The translations under genes and the position numbers were made by a program. Shown piece after piece: positions 1 to 13,149 of a stretch of DNA of 64,000 nt. Below the pieces are notes generated by a model that saw nothing but the letters and a program-made list of their open reading frames with translations, did not search any database and was not told the origin of the DNA. Source of the stretch: Eurosta solidaginis (taxonomy: Eukaryota; Arthropoda; Insecta; Diptera; Tephritidae); NCBI RefSeq assembly GCF_040869045.1, contig NW_027136908.1, positions 744,001 through 808,000 on the forward strand, given 5' to 3'. How positions within the stretch are numbered: position 1 is the stretch's first letter; each line of letters starts with the position of its first letter.

Positions 1-1314
1 TTGAACCGTTAACGATATTACCTTGGATCAGCTTTTGGATTAATATACACATAAAAACCTACCATCTTCAAAAACAAAATCGAATCTATCTTGTTTGGTT
101 CAATAGATATGGACACTTATCCCTTTTAGTCGGTTAACCCCACCCAGTATGATGTAGAAATTAAGCCGTTAACGATAGAACCTTGTATCAGCTTGTGGAT
201 TAATATACACATAAAAACCTACCATCTGCAAAAACAAAATCGATTATATCTTGCTTGGTTCAATAGATATGGACACTTATCCCTTTTAGTCGGTTAACCC
301 CACCCAGTATGACGTAGAAATTAAACCGTTAGCGATAGAACCTTGTATCAGCTTGTGGATTAATATACACATAAAAACCTACCATCTGCAAAAAAAAATC
401 GATTCTATCTTGCTTGGTTCAATAGATATGGACACTTATCCCTTTTAGTCGGTTAACCCCATCCACTTTGACGTAGAAATTAAACCGTTAACGATAGAAC
501 CTTGGGTCAGCTTGCGGATTAATATACACATAAAAACCTATCATCTGCAAAAACAAAATCGATTCTATCTTGCTTGGTTCAATAGATATGGACACTTATC
601 CCTTTTAGTCGGTTAACCCCACCCAGTATGACGTAGAAATTGAACCGTTAACGATAGAAGCTTAGGTCAGCTTGTGGATTAATATACACATAAAAACCTA
701 CCATCTGCAAAAAAAAAAAAATCGATTCTATCTTGCTTGGTTCAATAGATATGGACACTTATCCCTTTTAGTCGGTTAACCCCACCCACTTTGCGTAGAA
801 ATTGAACCGTTAACGATAGAAGCTTAGGTCGGCCTGTGGATTAATATACACATAAAAACCTACCATCTGCAAAAACAAAATCGTTTCTATCTTGCTTGGT
901 TCAATAGATATGGATACTTATCCCTTTTAGTCGGTTAACCCCACCCACTTTGACGTAGAAATTGAACCGTTAACGATAGAAGCTTAGGTCAGCTTGTGGA
1001 TTAATATACACATAAAAACCTACCATCTGCAAAAATAAAATCGATTCTATTTTGCTTGGTACAATAGATATGTATACTTATCCTTTTTAGTCGGTTAACA
1101 TCACCCACTATAACGTAGAAATTGAACCGTTAACGATAGAAGCTTAGGTCAGCTTGTGGATTAATATACACATAAAAACCTACCATCTGCAAAAACAAAA
1201 TCGATTCTATCTTGCTTGGTTCAATAGATATGGATACTTATCCCTTTTAGTCGGTTAACCCCACCCACTTTGACGTAGAAATTGAACCGTTAACGATAGA
1301 AGCTTAGGTCAGCT

Positions 1315-4300
1315 TGTGGATTAATATACACATAAAAACCTACCATCTGCAAAAAAAAAAAAATCGATTCTATCTTGCTTGGTTCAATAGATATGGACAC
1401 TTATCCCTTTTAGTGGGTTAACCCAATCCACTTTGACGTAGAAATTAAACCGTTAACGATAGAAGCTTAGGTCAGCTTGTGGATTAATATATACATAAAA
1501 ACCTACCATCTGCAAAAACAAAATCGATTCTATCTTGCTTGGTTCAATAGATATGGATACTTACCCCTTTTAGTCGGTTAACCCCACCCACTTTGACGTA
1601 GAAATTGAACCGTTAACGATAGAAGCTTAGGTCAGCTTGTGGATTAATATATACATAAAAACCTACCATCTGCAAAAATAAAATCGATTCTATTTTGCTT
1701 GGTTCAATAGATATGTATACTTATCCTTTTTAGTCGGTTAACCCCACCCACTATAACGTAGAAATTGAACCGTTAACGATAGAAGCTTAGGTCAACTTGT
1801 GGATTAATATACACATAAAAACCTACCATCTGCAAAAACAAAATCGATTCTATCTTGCTCGGTTCAATAGATATGGATACTTATCCCTTTTAGTCGGTTA
1901 ACCCCACCCACTTTGACGTAGAAATTGAACCGTTAACGATAGAAGCTTAGGTCAGCTTGTGGATTAATATACACATAAAAACCTACCATCTGCAAAAATA
2001 AAATCGATTCTATTTTGCTTGGTTCAAAAGATATGGATACTTATCCCTTTTAGTCGGTTAACCCCACCCACTTTGACGTAGAAATTGAACCCTTAACGAT
2101 AGAAGCTTAGGTCAGCTTGTGGATTAATATACACATAAAAACCTACCATCTGCAAAAATAAAATCGATTCTATCTTGCTTGGTTCAATAGATATGGACAC
2201 TTATCCCTTTTAGTCGGTTAACCCCACCCAGTATGACATAGAAATTGAACCGTTAGCGATAGAACCTTGGATCAGCTTGTGGATTAATATACACATAAAA
2301 ACCTACCATCTGCAAAAATAAAATCGATTCTATTTTGCTTGGTTCAAAAGATATGGATACTTATCCCTTTTAGTCGGTTAACCCCACCCACTTTGCGTAG
2401 AAATTGAACCGTTAACGATAGAAGCTTAGGTCAGCCTGTGTATTAATATGCACATAAAAACCTACCATCTGCAAAAACAAAATCGTTTCTATCTTGCTTG
2501 GTTCAATAGATATGGATACTTATCCCTTTTAGTCGGTTAACCCCACCCACTTTGACGTAGAAATTGAACCGTTAACGATAGAAGCTTAGGTCAGCTTGTG
2601 GATTAATATACACATAAAAACCTACCATCTGCAAAAATAAAATCGATTCTATTTTGCTTGGTTCAATAGATATGGATACTTATCCCTTTTAGTCGGTTAA
2701 CCCCACCCACTTTGACGTAGAAATTGAACCGTTAATGATAGAACCTTGGATCAGCTTGTGGATTAATATACACATAAAAACCTACCATCTGCAAAAACAA
2801 AATCGATTCTATCTTGCTTGGTTCAATAGATATGGATACTTATCCCTTTTAATCGGTTAACCCCACCCACTTTGCGTAGAAATTGAACCGTTAACGATAG
2901 AAGCTTAGGTCAGCTTGTGGATTAATATACACATAAAAACCTACCATCTGCAAAAACAAAATCGATTCTATCTTGCTTGGCTCAATAGATATGGATACTT
3001 ATCCCTTTTAGTCGGTTAACCCCACCCACTTTGACGTAGAAATTGAACCGTTAACGATAGAAGCTTAGGTCAGCTTGTGGATTAATATACACATAAAAAC
3101 CTACCATCTGCAAAAATAAAATCGATTCTATTTTGCTTGGTTCAATAGATATGTATACTTATCCTTTTTAGTCGGTTAACCCCACCCACTATAACGTAGA
3201 AATTGAACCGTTAAGGATAGAAGCTTAGGTCAGCTTGTGTATTAATATACACATAAAGACCTACCATCTGCAAAAACAAAATCGATTCTATCTTGCTCGG
3301 TTCAATAGATATGGATACTTATCCCTTTTAGTCGGTTAACCCCACCCACTTTGACGTAGAAATTGAACCGTTAACGATAGAAGCTTAGGTCAGCTTGTGG
3401 ATTAATATACACATAAAAACCTACCATCTGCAAAAATAAAATCGATTCTATTTTGCTTGGTTCAATAGATATGGATACTTATCCCTTTTAGTCGGTTAAC
3501 CCCACCCACTTTGACGTAGAAATTGAACCGTTAACGATAGAAGCTTAGGTCAGCTTGTGGATTAATATACACATAAAAACCTACCATCTGCAAAAATAAA
3601 ATCGATTCTATCTTGCTTCGTTCAATAGATATGGACACTTATCCCTTTTAGTCGGTTAACCCCACCCAGTATGACATAGAAATTGAACCGTTAGCGATAG
3701 AACCTTGGATCAGCTTGTGGATTAATATACACATAAAAACCTATCATCTGCAAAAAAAAAAATCGATTCTATCTTGCTTGGTTCAATAGATATGGATACT
3801 TATCCCTTTTAGTCGGTTAACCCCACCCACTTTGCGTAGAAATTGAACCGTTAACGAAAGAAGCTTAGGTCAGCCTGTGGATTAATATACACATAAAAAC
3901 CTACCATCTGCAAAAACAAAATCGTTTCTATCTTGCTTGGTTCAATAGATATGGATACTTATCCCTTTTAGTCGGTTAACCCCACCCACTTTGACGTAGA
4001 AATTGAACCGTTAACGATAGAAGCTTAGGTCAGCTTGTGGATTAATATACACATAAAAACCTACCATCTGCAAAAATAAAATAGATTCTATTTTGCTTTG
4101 TTCAATAGATATGGATACTTATCCCTTTTAGTCGGTTAACCCCACCCACTTTGACGTAGAAATTGAACCGTTAATGATAGAACCTTGGATCAGCTTGTGG
4201 ATTAATATACACATAAAAACCTACCATCTGCAAAAAAAAAAATCGATTCTATCTTGCTTGGTTCAATAGATATGGACACTTATCCCTTTTAGTGGGTTAA

Positions 4301-7300
4301 CCCCATCCACTTTGACGTAGAAATTGAACCGTTAACGATAGAAGCTTAGGTCAGCTTGTGGATTAATATACACATAAAAACCTACCATCTGCAAAAATAA
4401 AATCGATTCTATTTTGCTTGGTTCAATAGATATGGATACTTATCCCTTTTAGTCGGTTAACCCCACCCACTTTGACGTAGAAATTGAACCGTTAACGATA
4501 GAAGCTTAGGTCAGCTTGTGGATTAATATACACATAAAAACCTACCATCTGCAAAAATAAAATAGATTCTATTTTGCTTTGTTCAATAGATATGGATACT
4601 TATCCCTTTTAGTCGGTTAACCCCACCCACTTTGACGTAGAAATTGAACCGTTAATGATAGAACCTTGGATCAGCTTGTGGATTAATATACACATAAAAA
4701 CCTACCATCTGCAAAAAAAAAAAATCGATTCTATCTTGCTTGGTTCAATAGATATGGACACTTATCCCTTTTAGTGGGTTAACCCAATCCACTTTGACGT
4801 AGAAATTAAACCGTTAACGATAGAAGCTTAGGTCAGCTTGTGGATTAATATATACATAAAAACCTACCATCTGCAAAAACAAAATCGATTCTATCTTGCT
4901 TGGTTCAATAGATATGGATACTTACCCCTTTTAGTCGGTTAACCCCACCCACTTTGACGTAGAAATTGAACCGTTAACGATAGAAGCTTAGGTCAGCTTG
5001 TGGATTAATATATACATAAAAACCTACCATCTGCAAAAATAAAATCGATTCTATTTTGCTTGGTTCAATAGATATGTATACTTATCCTTTTTAGTCGGTT
5101 AACCCCACCCACTATAACGTAGAAATTGAACCGTTAACGATAGAAGCTTAGGTCAACTTGTGGATTAATATACACATAAAAACCTACCATCTGCAAAAAC
5201 AAAATCGATTCTATCTTGCTCGGTTCAATAGATATGGATACTTATCCCTTTTAGTCGGTTAACCCCACCCACTTTGACGTAGAAATTGAACCGTTAACGA
5301 TAGAAGCTTAGGTCAGCTTGTGGATTAATATACACATAAAAACCTACCATCTGCAAAAATAAAATCGATTCTATTTTGCTTGGTTCAAAAGATATGGATA
5401 CTTATCCCTTTTAGTCGGTTAACCCCACCCACTTTGACGTAGAAATTGAACCCTTAACGATAGAAGCTTAGGTCAGCTTGTGGATTAATATACACATAAA
5501 AACCTACCATCTGCAAAAATAAAATCGATTCTATCTTGCTTGGTTCAATAGATATGGACACTTATCCCTTTTAGTCGGTTAACCCCACCCAGTATGACAT
5601 AGAAATTGAACCGTTAGCGATAGAACCTTGGATCAGCTTGTGGATTAATATACACATAAAAACCTACCATCTGCAAAAATAAAATCGATTCTATTTTGCT
5701 TGGTTCAAAAGATATGGATACTTATCCCTTTTAGTCGGTTAACCCCACCCACTTTGCGTAGAAATTGAACCGTTAACGATAGAAGCTTAGGTCAGCCTGT
5801 GTATTAATATGCACATAAAAACCTACCATCTGCAAAAACAAAATCGTTTCTATCTTGCTTGGTTCAATAGATATGGATACTTATCCCTTTTAGTCGGTTA
5901 ACCCCACCCACTTTGACGTAGAAATTGAACCGTTAACGATAGAAGCTTAGGTCAGCTTGTGGATTAATATACACATAAAAACCTACCATCTGCAAAAATA
6001 AAATCGATTCTATTTTGCTTGGTTCAATAGATATGGATACTTATCCCTTTTAGTCGGTTAACCCCACCCACTTTGACGTAGAAATTGAACCGTTAATGAT
6101 AGAACCTTGGATCAGCTTGTGGATTAATATACACATAAAAACCTACCATCTGCAAAAACAAAATCGATTCTATCTTGCTTGGTTCAATAGATATGGATAC
6201 TTATCCCTTTTAATCGGTTAACCCCACCCACTTTGCGTAGAAATTGAACCGTTAACGATAGAAGCTTAGGTCAGCTTGTGGATTAATATACACATAAAAA
6301 CCTACCATCTGCAAAAACAAAATCGATTCTATCTTGCTTGGCTCAATAGATATGGATACTTATCCCTTTTAGTCGGTTAACCCCACCCACTTTGACGTAG
6401 AAATTGAACCGTTAACGATAGAAGCTTAGGTCAGCTTGTGGATTAATATACACATAAAAACCTACCATCTGCAAAAATAAAATCGATTCTATTTTGCTTG
6501 GTTCAATAGATATGTATACTTATCCTTTTTAGTCGGTTAACCCCACCCACTATAACGTAGAAATTGAACCGTTAAGGATAGAAGCTTAGGTCAGCTTGTG
6601 TATTAATATACACATAAAGACCTACCATCTGCAAAAACAAAATCGATTCTATCTTGCTCGGTTCAATAGATATGGATACTTATCACTTTTAGTCGGTTAA
6701 CCCCACCCACTTTGACGTAGAAATTGAACCGTTAACGATAGAAGCTTAGGTCAGCTTGTGGATTAATATACACATAAAAACCTACCATCTGCAAAAATAA
6801 AATCGATTCTATTTTGCTTGGTTCAATAGATATGGATACTTATCCCTTTTAGTCGGTTAACCCCACCCACTTTGACGTAGAAATTGAACCGTTAACGATA
6901 GAAGCTTAGGTCAGCTTGTGGATTAATATACACATAAAAACCTACCATCTGCAAAAATAAAATCGATTCTATCTTGCTTCGTTCAATAGATATGGACACT
7001 TATCCCTTTTAGTCGGTTAACCCCACCCAGTATGACATAGAAATTGAACCGTTAGCGATAGAACCTTGGATCAGCTTGTGGATTAATATACACATAAAAA
7101 CCTATCATCTGCAAAAAAAAAATCGATTCTATCTTGCTTGGTTCAATAGATATGGATACTTATCCCTTTTAGTCGGTTAACCCCACCCACTTTGCGTAGA
7201 AATTGAACCGTTAACGAAAGAAGCTTAGGTCAGCCTGTGGATTAATATACACATAAAAACCTACCATCTGCAAAAACAAAATCGTTTCTATCTTGCTTGG

Positions 7301-8146
7301 TTCAATAGATATGGATACTTATCCCTTTTAGTCGGTTAACCCCACCCACTTTGACGTAGAAATTGAACCGTTAACGATAGAAGCTTAGGTCAGCTTGTGG
7401 ATTAATATACACATAAAAACCTACCATCTGCAAAAATAAAATAGATTCTATTTTGCTTTGTTCAATAGATATGGATACTTATCCCTTTTAGTCGGTTAAC
7501 CCCACCCACTTTGACGTAGAAATTGAACCGTTAATGATAGAACCTTGGATCAGCTTGTGGATTAATATACACATAAAAACCTACCATCTGCAAAAAAAAA
7601 AAATCGATTCTATCTTGCTTGGTTCAATAGATATGGACACTTATCCCTTTTAGTGGGTTAACCCCATCCACTTTGACGTAGAAATTGAACCGTTAACGAT
7701 AGAAGCTTAGGTCAGCTTGTGGATTAATATACACATAAAAACCTACCATCTGCAAAAATAAAATCGATTCTATTTTGCTTGGTTCAATAGATATGGATAC
7801 TTATCCCTTTTAGTCGGTTAACCCCACCCACTTTGACGTAGAAATTGAACCGTTAACGATAGAAGCTTAGGTCAGCTTGTGGATTAATATACACATAAAA
7901 ACCTACCATCTGCAAAAATAAAATAGATTCTATTTTGCTTTGTTCAATAGATATGGATACTTATCCCTTTTAGTCGGTTAACCCCACCCACTTTGACGTA
8001 GAAATTGAACCGTTAATGATAGAACCTTGGATCAGCTTGTGGATTAATATACACATAAAAACCTACCATCTGCAAAAAAAAAAAATCGATTCTATCTTGC
8101 TTGGTTCAATAGATATGGACACTTATCCCTTTTAGTGGGTTAACCC
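1315..8146 (+). repeat. 21-monomer higher-order repeat, two tandem copies of 3.36 kb
   Basis: The sequence from about 1315 recurs from about 4676 with an offset of 3360-3361 bp (21 x 160). The shared run extends to about 4785 in copy 1 and 8146 in copy 2. Rare variants recur at the same offset: GGGTTAACCCAATCC (1414 and 4776), CCCTTAACG (2089 and 5450), ATTAATATGCAC (2441 and 5802), ACATAAAGACC (3252 and 6611) and TTAACGAAAGAAG (3851 and 7211). I saw one base substitution (TATCCC to TATCAC near 6685), plus A-tract length changes. A derivative of the same monomer order appears again around 12.6-15.7 kb. Confidence 0.88.
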
Positions 8147-10500
8147 CATCCACTTTGACGTAGAAATTGAACCGTTAACGATAGAAGCTTAGGTCAGCTT
8201 GTGGATTAATATACACATAAAAACCTACCATCTGCAAAAACAAAATCGTTTCTATCTTGCTTGGTTCAATAGATATGGATACTTATCCCTTTTAGTCGGT
8301 TAACCCCACCCACTTTGACGTAGAAATTGAACCGTTAACGATAGAAGCTTAGGTCAGCTTGTGGATTAATATACACATAAAAACCTACCATCTGCAAAAA
8401 TAAAATCGATTCTATCTTGCTTCGTTCAATAGATATGGACACTTATCCCTTTTAGTCGGTTAACCCCACCCAGTATGACATAGAAATTGAACCGTTAGCG
8501 ATAGAACCTTGGATCAGCTTGTGGATTAATACACACATAAAAACCTATCATCTGCAAAAAAAAAATCGATTCTATCTTGCTTGGTTCAATAGATATGGAT
8601 ACTTATCCCTTTTAGTCGGTTAACCCCACCCACTTTGCGTAGATATTGAACCGTTAACGAAAGAAGCTTAGGTCAGCCTGTGGATTAATATACACATAAA
8701 AACCTACCATCTGCAAAAACAAAATCGTTTCTATCTTGCTTGGTTCAATAGATATGGATACTTATCCCTTTTAGTCGGTTAACCCCACCCACTTTGACGT
8801 AGAAATTGAACCGTTAACGATAGAAGCTTAGGTCAGCTTGTGGATTAATATACACATAAAAACCTACCATCTGCAAAAATAAAATAGATTCTATTTTGCT
8901 TTGTTCAATAGATATGGATACTTATCCCTTTTAGTCGGTTAACCCCACCCACTTTGACGTAGAAATTGAACCGTTAATGATAGAACCTTGGATCAGCTTG
9001 TGGATTAATATACACATAAAAACCTACCATCTGCAAAAAAAAAAAATCGATTCTATCTTGCTTGGTTCAATAGATATGGACACTTATCCCTTTTAGTGGG
9101 TTAACCCCATCCACTTTGACGTAGAAATTGAACCGTTAACGATAGAAGCTTAGGTCAGCTTGTGGATTAATATACACATAAAAACCTACCATCTGCAAAA
9201 ATAAAATCGATTCTATTTTGCTTGGTTCAATAGATATGGATACTTATCCCTTTTAGTCGGTTAACCCCACCCACTTTGACGTAGAAATTGAACCGTTAAC
9301 GATAGAAGCTTAGGTCAGCTTGTGGATTAATATACACATAAAAACCTACCATCTGCAAAAATAAAATAGATTCTATTTTGCTTTGTTCAATAGATATGGA
9401 TACTTATCCCTTTTAGTCGGTTAACCCCACCCACTTTGACGTAGAAATTGAACCGTTAATGATAGAACCTTGGATCAGCTTGTGGATTAATATACACATA
9501 AAAACCTACCATCTGCAAAAAAAAAAAATCGATTCTATCTTGCTTGGTTCAATAGATATGGACACTTATCCCTTTTAGTGGGTTAACCCCATCCACTTTG
9601 ACGTAGAAATTGAACCGTTAACGATAGAAGCTTAGGTCAGCTTGTGGATTAATATACACATAAAAACCTACCATCTGCAAAAACAAAATCGTTTCTATCT
9701 TGCTTGGTTCAATAGATATGGATACTTATCCCTTTTAGTCGGTTAACCCCACCCACTTTGACGTAGAAATTGAACCGTTAACGATAGAAGCTTAGGTCAG
9801 CTTGTGGATTAATATACACATAAAAACCTACCATCTGCAAAAATAAAATCGATTCTATCTTGCTTGGTTCAATAGATATGGACACTTATCCCTTTTAGTC
9901 GGTTAACCCCACCCAGTATGACATAGAAATTGAACCGTTAGCGATAGAACCTTGGATCAGCTTGTGGATTAATATACACATAAAAACCTATCATCTGCAA
10001 AAAAAAAATCGATTCTATCTTGCTTGGTTCAATAGATATGGATACTTATCCCTTTTAGTCGGTTAACCCCACCCACTTTGTGTAGAAATTGAACCGTTAA
10101 CGAAAGAAGCTTAGGTCAGCCTGTGGATTAATATACACATAAAAACCTACCATCTGCAAAAACAAAATCGTTTCTATCTTGCTTGGTTCAATAGATATGG
10201 ATACTTATTCCTTTTAGTCGGTTAACCCCACCCACTTTGACGTAGAAATTGAACCGTTAACGATAGAAGCTTAGGTCAGCTTGTGGATTAATATACACAT
10301 AAAAACCTACCATCTGCAAAAATAAAATCGATTCTATTTTGCTTTGTTCAATAGATATGGATACTTATCCCTTTTAGTCGGTTAACCCCACCCACTTTGA
10401 CGTAGAAATTGAACCGTTAATGATAGAACCTTGGATCAGCTTGTGGATTAATATACACATAAAAACCTACCATCTGCAAAAAAAAAAAATCGATTCTATC
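7441..10500 (+). repeat. Nested 3- and 6-monomer cycles (480 and 960 bp; 1.44 kb combined)
   Basis: The ATTCTATTTTGCTTTG monomer starts near 7444, 7924, 8884, 9364 and 10324. The spacings are 480, 960, 480 and 960 bp, giving a 9-monomer (1440-bp) period made of 3 + 6. The neighbouring GTTAATGATAGAACC monomer and the long-A-tract monomer follow in the same order each time. This is a shorter higher-order period than in adjacent parts of the array and fits local unequal exchange of the right-hand part of the 21-monomer unit. Confidence 0.8.
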
Positions 10501-13149
10501 TTGCTTGGTTCAATAGATATGGACACTTATCCCTTTTAGTGGGTTAACCCCATCCACTTTGACGTAGAAATTAAACCGTTAACGATAGACCCTTGGATCA
10601 GCTTGCGGATTAATATACTCATAAAAACCTATCATCTGCAAAAACAAAATCGATTCTATCTTGCTTGGTTCAATAGATATGGACACTTATCCCTTTTAGT
10701 CGGTTAACCCCACCCAGTATGACGTAGAAATTGAGCCGTTATCGATAGAACCTTGGATCGGCTTGCGGATTAATATACACATAAAAGCCTATCATCTGCA
10801 AAAACAAAATCGGTTCTATCTTGTTTGGTTCAATAGATATGGACACTTATCCCTTTTAGTCGGTTAACCACAACCATTTTGACGTAGAAATTGAACCGTT
10901 AACGATATTACCTTGGATCAGCTTTTGGATTAATATACACATAAAAACCTACCATCTTCAAAAACAAAATCGAATCTATCTTGTTTGGTTCAATAGATAT
11001 GGACACTTATCCCTTTTAGTCGGTTAACCCCACCCAGTATGACGTAGAAATTAAGCCGTTAACGATAGAACCTTGTATCAGCTTGTGGATTAATGTACAC
11101 ATAAAAACCTACCATCTGCAAAAACAAAATCGATTATATCTTGCTTGGTTCAATAGATATGGACACTTATCCCTTTTAGTCGGTTAACCCCACCCAGTAT
11201 GACGTAGAAATTAAACCGTTAGCGATAGAACCTTGTATCAGCTTGTGGATTAATATACACATAAAAACCTACCATCTGCAAAAAAAAATCGATTCTATCT
11301 TGCTTGGTTCAATAGATATGGACACTTATCCCTTTTAGTCGGTTAACCCCATCCACTTTGACGTAGAAATTAAACCGTTAACGATAGAACCTTGGGTCAG
11401 CTTGCGGATTAATATACACATAAAAACCTATCATCTGCAAAAACAAAATCGATTCTATCTTGCTTGGTTCAATAGATATGGACACTTATCCCTTTTAGTC
11501 GGTTAACCCCACCCAGTATGACGTAGAAATTGAGCCGTTATCGATAGAACCTTGCATCGGCTTGCGGATTAATGTACACATAAAAACCTACCATCTGCAA
11601 AAATAAAATCGATTCTATCTTGCTTGGTTCAATAGATATGGACACTTATCCCTTTTAGTCGGTTAACCCCACCCAGTATGACGTAGAAATTGAACCGTTA
11701 GCGATAGAACCATGGATCAGCTTGTGGATTAATATACACATAAAAACCTATCATCTGCAAAAAAAAAATCGATTCTATCTTGCTTGGTTCAATAGATATG
11801 GATACTTATCCCTTTTAGTCGGTTAACCCCACCCACTTTGCGTAGAAATTGAACCGTTAACGATAGAAGCTTAGGTCGGCCTGTGGATTAATATACACAT
11901 AAAAACCTACCATCTGCAAAAACAAAATCGTTTCTATCTTGCTTGGTTCAATAGATATGGATACTTATCCCTTTTAGTCGGTTAACCCCACCCACTTTGA
12001 CGTAGAAATTGAACCGTTAACGATAGAAGCTTAGGTCAGCTTGTGGATTAATATACACATAAAAACCTACCATCTGCAAAAATAAAATCGATTCTATTTT
12101 GCTTGGTACAATAGATATGTATACTTATCCTTTTTAGTCGGTTAACCTCACCCACTATAACGTAGAAATTGAACCGTTAACGATAGAAGCTTAGGTCAGC
12201 TTGTGGATTAATATACACATAAAAACCTACCATCTGCAAAAACAAAATCGATTCTATCTTGCTTGGTTCAATAGATATGGATACTTATTCCTTTTAGTCG
12301 GTTAACCCCACCCACTTTGACGTAGAAATTGAACCGTTAACGATAGAAGCTTAGGTCAGCTTGTGGATTAATATACACATAAAAACCTACCATCTGCAAA
12401 AAAAAAAAAATCGATTCTATCTTGCTTGGTTCAATAGATATGGACACTTATCCCTTTTAGTGGGTTAACCCAATCCACTTTGACGTAGAAATTAAACCGT
12501 TAACGATAGATCCTTGGATCAGCTTGCGGATTAATATACACATAAAAACCTACCATCTGCAAAAACAAAATCGATTCTATCTTGCTTGGTTCAATAGATA
12601 TGGATACTTATCCCTTTTAGTCGGTTAACCCCACCCACTTTGACGTAGAAATTGAACCGTTAACGATAGAAGCTTAGGTCAGCTTGTGGATTAATATATA
12701 CATAAAAACCTACCATCTGCAAAAATAAAATCGATTCTATTTTGCTTGGTTCAATAGATATGTATACTTATCCTTTTTAGTCGGTTAACCCCACCCACTA
12801 TAACGTAGAAATTGAACCGTTAACGATAGAAGCTTAGGTCAACTTGTGGATTAATATACACATAAAAACCTACCATCTGCAAAAACAAAATCGATTCTAT
12901 CTTGCTCGGTTCAATAGATATGGATACTTATCCCTTTTAGTCGGTTAACCCCACCCACTTTGACGTAGAAATTGAACCGTTAACGATAGAAGCTTAGGTC
13001 AGCTTGTGGATTAATATACACATAAAAACCTACCATCTGCAAAAATAAAATCGATTCTATTTTGCTTGGTTCAAAAGATATGGATACTTATCCCTTTTAG
13101 TCGGTTAACCCCACCCACTTTGACGTAGAAATTGAACCCTTAACGATAG

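Noticed and set aside
895..925. CENP-B box in the monomer
   Set aside because: I searched the monomer by eye for the TTCG....CGGGA pattern on both strands and found none; GGTTCAATAG is not a match.
910..930. GATA-factor sites (GATAT, GGATAC, CTTATCC) in each monomer
   Set aside because: Short motifs expected by chance in AT-rich DNA; none is a full WGATAR match in the common monomer.
890..935. RNA polymerase III internal promoter or tRNA-derived origin of the satellite (GGTTCAATAG resembles a B box)
   Set aside because: Only GGTTCAA matches; the trailing CC of the B box is missing and no A box lies at a suitable distance. No tRNA-like fold is apparent.
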